Source: Hirundichthys speculiger (taxonomy: Eukaryota > Chordata > Actinopteri > Beloniformes > Exocoetidae). From it: a stretch of 64,000 nt of DNA. The stretch is taken from positions 101,178 to 165,177 of the forward strand of contig JAGFBZ010000910.1 in NCBI GenBank assembly GCA_018398805.1. The letters are read 5' to 3'. This document shows positions 23,401 through 29,400 of the stretch, in pieces; positions within the stretch are counted from its first letter, which is position 1; every line of letters starts with the position of its first letter. The position numbers and the translations under genes are program-made. The notes under the pieces are model-generated. The model was given only the letters and a program-made list of their open reading frames with translations, did not search any database and had not been told where the DNA came from.

Positions 23401-26400
23401 AGACCGCCAGGTGTGCTACCCAGCTGCAGACAGCCAGGTGTGCTATCCAGCTGCAGACAGCCAGGTGTGCTACCCAGCTGCAGACCGCCAGGTGTGCTAC
23501 CCAGCTGCAGACCGCCAGGTGTGCTACCCAGCTGCAGACCTGGAGGTGTGCTACCCAGCTTTAGACAGGCAGTTGTGCTACCCAGCTGCAGACCGCCAGG
23601 TGTGCTACCCAGCTGCAGACCTGGAGGTATGCTACCCAGCTTTAGACAGGCAGTTGTGCTACCCAGCTTCAGACAGGCAGTTGTGCTACCCAGCTGCAGA
23701 CCGCCAGGTGTGCTACCCAGCTGCAGACCTGGAGGTGTGCTACCCAGCTGCAGACAGCCAGGTGTGCTACCCAGCTGCAGACCTGGAGGTGTGCTACCCA
23801 GCTGCAGACCTGGAGGTGTGCTAGCCAGCTGCAGACTGCCAGGTGTGCTACCCAGCTGCAGACCTGGAGGTGTGCTACCCAGCTGCAGACCTGGAGGTGT
23901 GCTACCCAGCTGCAGACCGCCAGGTGTGCTACCCAGCTGCAGACCGCTAGGTGTGCTAGCCAGTTTCAGACCGGCAGGTGTGCTACCCAGCTGCAGACCC
24001 GCAGGTATGCTACCCAGCTGCAGACAGCCAGGTGTGCTAGCCAGCTGCAGACCACAAGGTGTGCTACCCAGCTGCAGACTGCCAGGTATGCTACCCAGCT
24101 GCAGACCGCCAGGTGTGCTACCCAGCTGCAGACCGCCAGGTGTGCTACCCAGCTTCAGACAGGCAGGTATGCTACCCAGCTTCAGACAGGCAGGTGTGCT
24201 ACCCAGCTGCAGACCGCCAGGTGTGCTACCCAGCTGCAGACTGCCAGGTATGCTACCCAGCTGCAGACCGCCAGGTGTGCTACCCAGCTGCAGACTGCCA
24301 GGTGTGCTACCCAGCTGCAGACCGCCAGGTGTGCTAGCCAGCTGCAGACCCGCAGGTGTTTGAAGCCTGAACACTGAACAGGTGTGTGTTGGAGAACTGA
24401 CCTCATCAAGTGAGTCGCTGAGGAGCTGCGCTCGTCGAACTTTAATGTTGAGAAACAGGAGGTTCATGTCCACTCTCTGCCTGCGAGAAACTTTACTGAC
24501 CAGGCTTTGCTGTGAACCACAAACACCCGTCTGTTAGTTTTTGTCAGGATTTAAGGCGGGAGTTTCTTATCTGCGTCTCACCCTGGCCTGACTGATCATC
24601 TGCTGCTCCGAGTCCCTCTGGATGATGGCTTTCTTCACCACCGTTGACAGGATGAAGGGAAACTGGCAGAAAGAAAACCTGAGGGAGGAGAGGACGTAGG
24701 AGCGTTAATAATCCTGAGGACAGATTTCGTTTTGATTTTGCCTCCAGTGTGGACAGACGTCATTCGTGACTGTCTCTTTAGTGTTTTACCCTAAAGAGCA
24801 GATTCTGAAGCCTACACTGCACCAGCAGCCCTTTGAACCACAAACTCCTAATCCAGTCCCTTCATCGGACATTAACGAGCCGTGATGCGGCGTGGAACAG
24901 ACATCACGTCCTCTGCAAGTGTTTCTGGCTAAACTGCAGCTGTGGGAACGGTTACTCCTCTCTGCTCAGGAGTAAATGTGACTTCCAGAAGGTCAGGGGC
25001 AGCGCTTGGTCAGGCGGATGTGCTGTCATGTGGATTCTGAGTTCGTCTGGTTGCGGACGTCTCTCTGGGACGTGGAAAAACTCTTCTGGTCTGGACAGTC
25101 ACTTTAGCAGGAGTCAGCAGATGGAAAACCCAGCGGTTTGACGGACAGATGTCTGACCTGTTTGAGTTGCCGTAGCTCTGCCAGGTCCTGTACTCCTCCA
25201 TGAAGTCTATGTGCTCCAGAGTGATGTTGTAGAAGTCGGTGAAAGGCATGATGGGAGGTGAGGAGACGCTGTTGGCCGCATCTGACGAGGAGATGACGAG
25301 AAAGTCAAAGGTGACCAAATGAACATAAACCTGGTGGCTGAGCAATTATGTTGGCGTCTGAGCGTGAGACTCACTGAACAGGCCGAGCACCTTGGTGGCG
25401 GAGGGAACCCACCAGGAGCACTTGGCGACAGGAGGAAGTTCGTCGGGTTCTGCAGGGAACAGGCGGGTGGAGATGAACTGCAGGAGGCGCTCGACCAGCT
25501 GACGAAAACGCCTCACCGACAGCCTGACAGACACACGGGATTAAAACTGCCGTCATGCAAAAATATCCAGGAGGACAAAAATAGAACAGAGATGAGAAGA
25601 AAAAAAAGAACCGGAGCAGCTTTGGCTGGAAAATCTGGCTTTCTGGATCCGAGCGGTACCAAACAGAACCTCTAATTTGAAGCAGCTTGCTAGTAAATCA
25701 TCACCACAAAGAACATGTTTTCAAAAGCTCCTGACTCATGCTGAGAGAGACACGGACAAGCTGGCTTACAATTATACTTACAGACTACAAAAGCTTTACA
25801 AAAGCAGCTGGATGAGTCCTAGAAATCCAAAAAAAATGGTGGCATGAATAACACTGAGATAATTCAAAAGTAGCTCAAATAAACAACTTCCCCTTCTGGA
25901 GTTTATCCAGTTTTCTCCATCTTATACTTGGATCATTTTGTGGTAAAAAGCTTGTATCCCCTCAATGCTCTGATGCAGAACCAGGTTGTAGGAATCTCCA
26001 ACAGGTGGGTCAGTGTCAGTGATCCCTACAACCAGGTTGTAGGAATCTCCAACAGGTGAGTCAGTGTCAGTGATCCCTACAACCAGGTTGTAGGAATCTC
26101 CAACAGGTGAGTCAGTGTCAGTGATCCCTACAACCAGGTTGTAGGAATCTCCAACAGGTGGGTCAGTGTCAGTGATCCCTACAACCAGGTTGGAGGAATC
26201 TCTAACAGGTGAGTCAGTGTCAGTGATCCCTACAACCAGGTTGTAGGAATCTCCAACAGGTGGGTCAGTGTCAGTGATCCCTACAACCAGGTTGTAGGAA
26301 TCTCCAACAGGTGAGTCAGTGTCAGTGATCCCTACAACCAGGTTGTAGGAATCTCCAACAGGTGGGTTAGTGTCAGTGATCCCTACAACCAGGTTGTAGG

Positions 26401-29400
26401 AATCTCCAACAGGTGGGTCAGTGTCAGTGATCCCTACAACCAGGTTGTAGGAATCTCCAACAGGTGAGTCAGTGTCAGTGATCCCTACAACCAGGTTGTA
26501 GGAATCTCCAACAGGTGAGTCAGTGATCCCTACAACCAGGTTGTAGGTTGTCAGTGTCTGGTGGCACCGGAAGGAGACGGGTTATTTTCATCTCAGAACA
26601 CTGGAGGATTAAAGAGGTGATCTGAGGAGGTGAAGCACTTCAGTTCCTGAGGTCACAGTTGTATTTTTACAAAAATACCACATAAGAAAACATATTCAAA
26701 GTTGAAAGTTTCTTGTTATGTAATTACAAAAAAACTTCCATCCATCCATCATCCATCCATCCATCCATCCATCCATCTGTCCATCCATTTATCCATCTGT
26801 CCATCCATCATCCATTCCTCCATCCATCCATCTATCTGTCTATCCATCCATCTGTCCATCCATCCATCATTCCTCCATCCATCCATCTGTCTGTCCATCC
26901 ATCCATCCATCCATCCATCCATCCATCCATCTGTCCATCCATCCTTCCATCCATCTATCCATCCATCTGTCCAACCAGTTGTCCATCCATCCATCCATCT
27001 TTCCCTCCATACATCCACCCATTATCTATCCATCCATCCATCCATCCATCCATCTTTCCCTCCATACATCCACCCATTATCCATCCATCCATCCATCCAT
27101 CCCAGCAGTCTTTGGGTGAAAGGCAGGTTCAGGCCATGAACCTGTCATTGTCACCTGACTGTTGTCAAGTAAAACTCCTTTGATGAAAAAACCTGCTCAA
27201 CTATATTCAGTCAGCTGACTGTCCATCCATCTATCCATCCATCCATCTGTCTGCCCATCCATCCAATCTATCCATCCATCCATCCATCTATATATATATT
27301 CACAGTCAGCTGACCTCATTATTCTGGACACAATGTTTCTGGACATTGATGTGACAGAGCGAAACAGTCCCACATCACAAAACTGAAAGGTGCATCACTT
27401 CATTCACCGCTCTTCTCACCATGATGCCTCCACATCTGGCACATCTGGACTCTTGCAGCCAACCCTATCAGGGTTAAATAACTTGTTAAAGCTGAAACAT
27501 GTCAGTCCCTGCAGTTTTTTGTCAGTGGGAGGCTCTGATCCAGTTGCTTAGTTAGAGCCAGGTGGTGACTTGTTTTTGGCTTGGCATTGTCGTTACCTTC
27601 ATAAACTGTTAACAAGAAGCTTCCTCAACATCATAAAGGAAGCAGATGTCTGCGTTTATGAGGAAGCTGCGCGCACAGCTGTGATAATTTTGAGTATGGA
27701 CCCTTCCAACTGTGAAGGTAAAAGTAAGTGGAAGGGATGTTTGAGCTGTAATGAAGCAGGCGTGACCAGAAGTGGGTCTGATTTGAAATCCTGCAGGCCA
27801 AAGAAAGGCAGACCTCCAAACCAAAGGTTCCTTGCTCAGCATTCCTGAGACTTTTAGCCCGACATGTACAAAATACTTTGATCACAATATTCTTGAGCTG
27901 ACTGATCAGCTAGCAGAGAACAGCTACAAGCTAGCAGAGAACAGCTGAAGGAGACACTGGCTTTAAAGGCTTAAATAAAATCAACTGGATTCTTGGTTCT
28001 TGAAGAGGTTTGACCTTCCTCAGTTTCACCTAACTGGTGGGGACTTTCACAGCCTGATCCTCCATCCTAACTCTTCTTCTCTTTCATACCAACGACTTAT
28101 TAGGTTCTTCCGGGTTGAGCTCTGATTCCCAACAGCTGCAGAAAGAAGCTGCCTCCAGATGCAACTGGAGAAAAAAAAACCTGTCAGAGAAAGAAAGCAT
28201 GTGACCACAGCCATCTTGGACGAGTCTTGGATGAGTCCCTGCTATACAGCCTGCCCCGCTGCCATTGGTCTGCTACGTTCTGTACCAGGTGTAAATGGCT
28301 GTCAGTGGAAGGACTACCAGACTCTTTTCACGAGGGAGAATTTTCCAGAAGAGAGTGACCATGACCGTCCTGCCTTTGAGTTTTGGGCCCTCAAAGTCAT
28401 GCAAATAAATGTTGGATATAATGTTGGATCCAATGTTGGATGCAACGTTGGACATATTGTTGGACAAAATGTTGGGTGTAAGGTAGGATTCAATGTTGGA
28501 TGCAACATTGGATGCAACGTTGGATGCATGTTGGGTGTAATGTTGGACGCAATGTTGGATGCAACGTTGGATGTAATGTTGGACGCAATGTTGGATGTAA
28601 TGTTGGATGCAACGTTGGACATAATGTTGGACACAATGTTGGATGTAATGGATGTAATGTTGGACATAATGTTGGACTCGATGTTGGATGTAATGTTGGA
28701 CATAATGTTGGACGTAATACTAGAGGCAATGTTGGATGCAACATTGGACATAATGTTGGATGTAATGTTGGACATAATGTTGGATGCAATATTGGATGCA
28801 ACGTTGAATATAATGTTGGACATAATGCTGGATGCAACATTGGACATAATGTTGGATGTAATGTTGGATGCAACGTTGAATATAATGTTGGACATAATGT
28901 TGGACGCAGTGTTGGATGCAACTCAATATGACAGCCATAATCAGATCACACAGAGCCACAAACACAGATCTGGATTTACCTCTTGAGCCAGTGGACCAGG
29001 AAGTGATGGTCGGCCTCCGACAGAGCTGCCATCTGCCTCAGCAGGTGAGCGTAGATCACGTAGGTGCTGGTGCTGGAGTACTGGGGGTTCTACACACAGA
29101 AACAGGTACATGACAGTTCACCTTACAGGTCATGATCAGCGACAACTCTGTCCTGGTGTTAAAAACCACCGCCGTCAGTCCTTGAGGTGATTTATGGATT
29201 CTGTGGAGGACCATGACATCACGGCGGTTAATTCAATGCCCAGTTTCTTGCTGTGTTAAACTCTGATCCAAGATGTCGTGGTGGTCAGTTTGTGACGTCC
29301 ACAGGTGCAGCAGTGCTGGTTTAGGCTGCAGGAGACGGACGCCGTCCAGCTTCAGGGTCAGAGTTTAGGCTGGTGGAGGCTCCTCCAGGTTGGTGTTTAA

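Noticed and set aside
28159..28986. 275-codon plus-strand frame with Met-Leu-Asp repeats
   Set aside because: Most of it is the 12-bp array; the unique first part (28159-28400) has no recognisable domain and lies antisense in a hectd2 intron.
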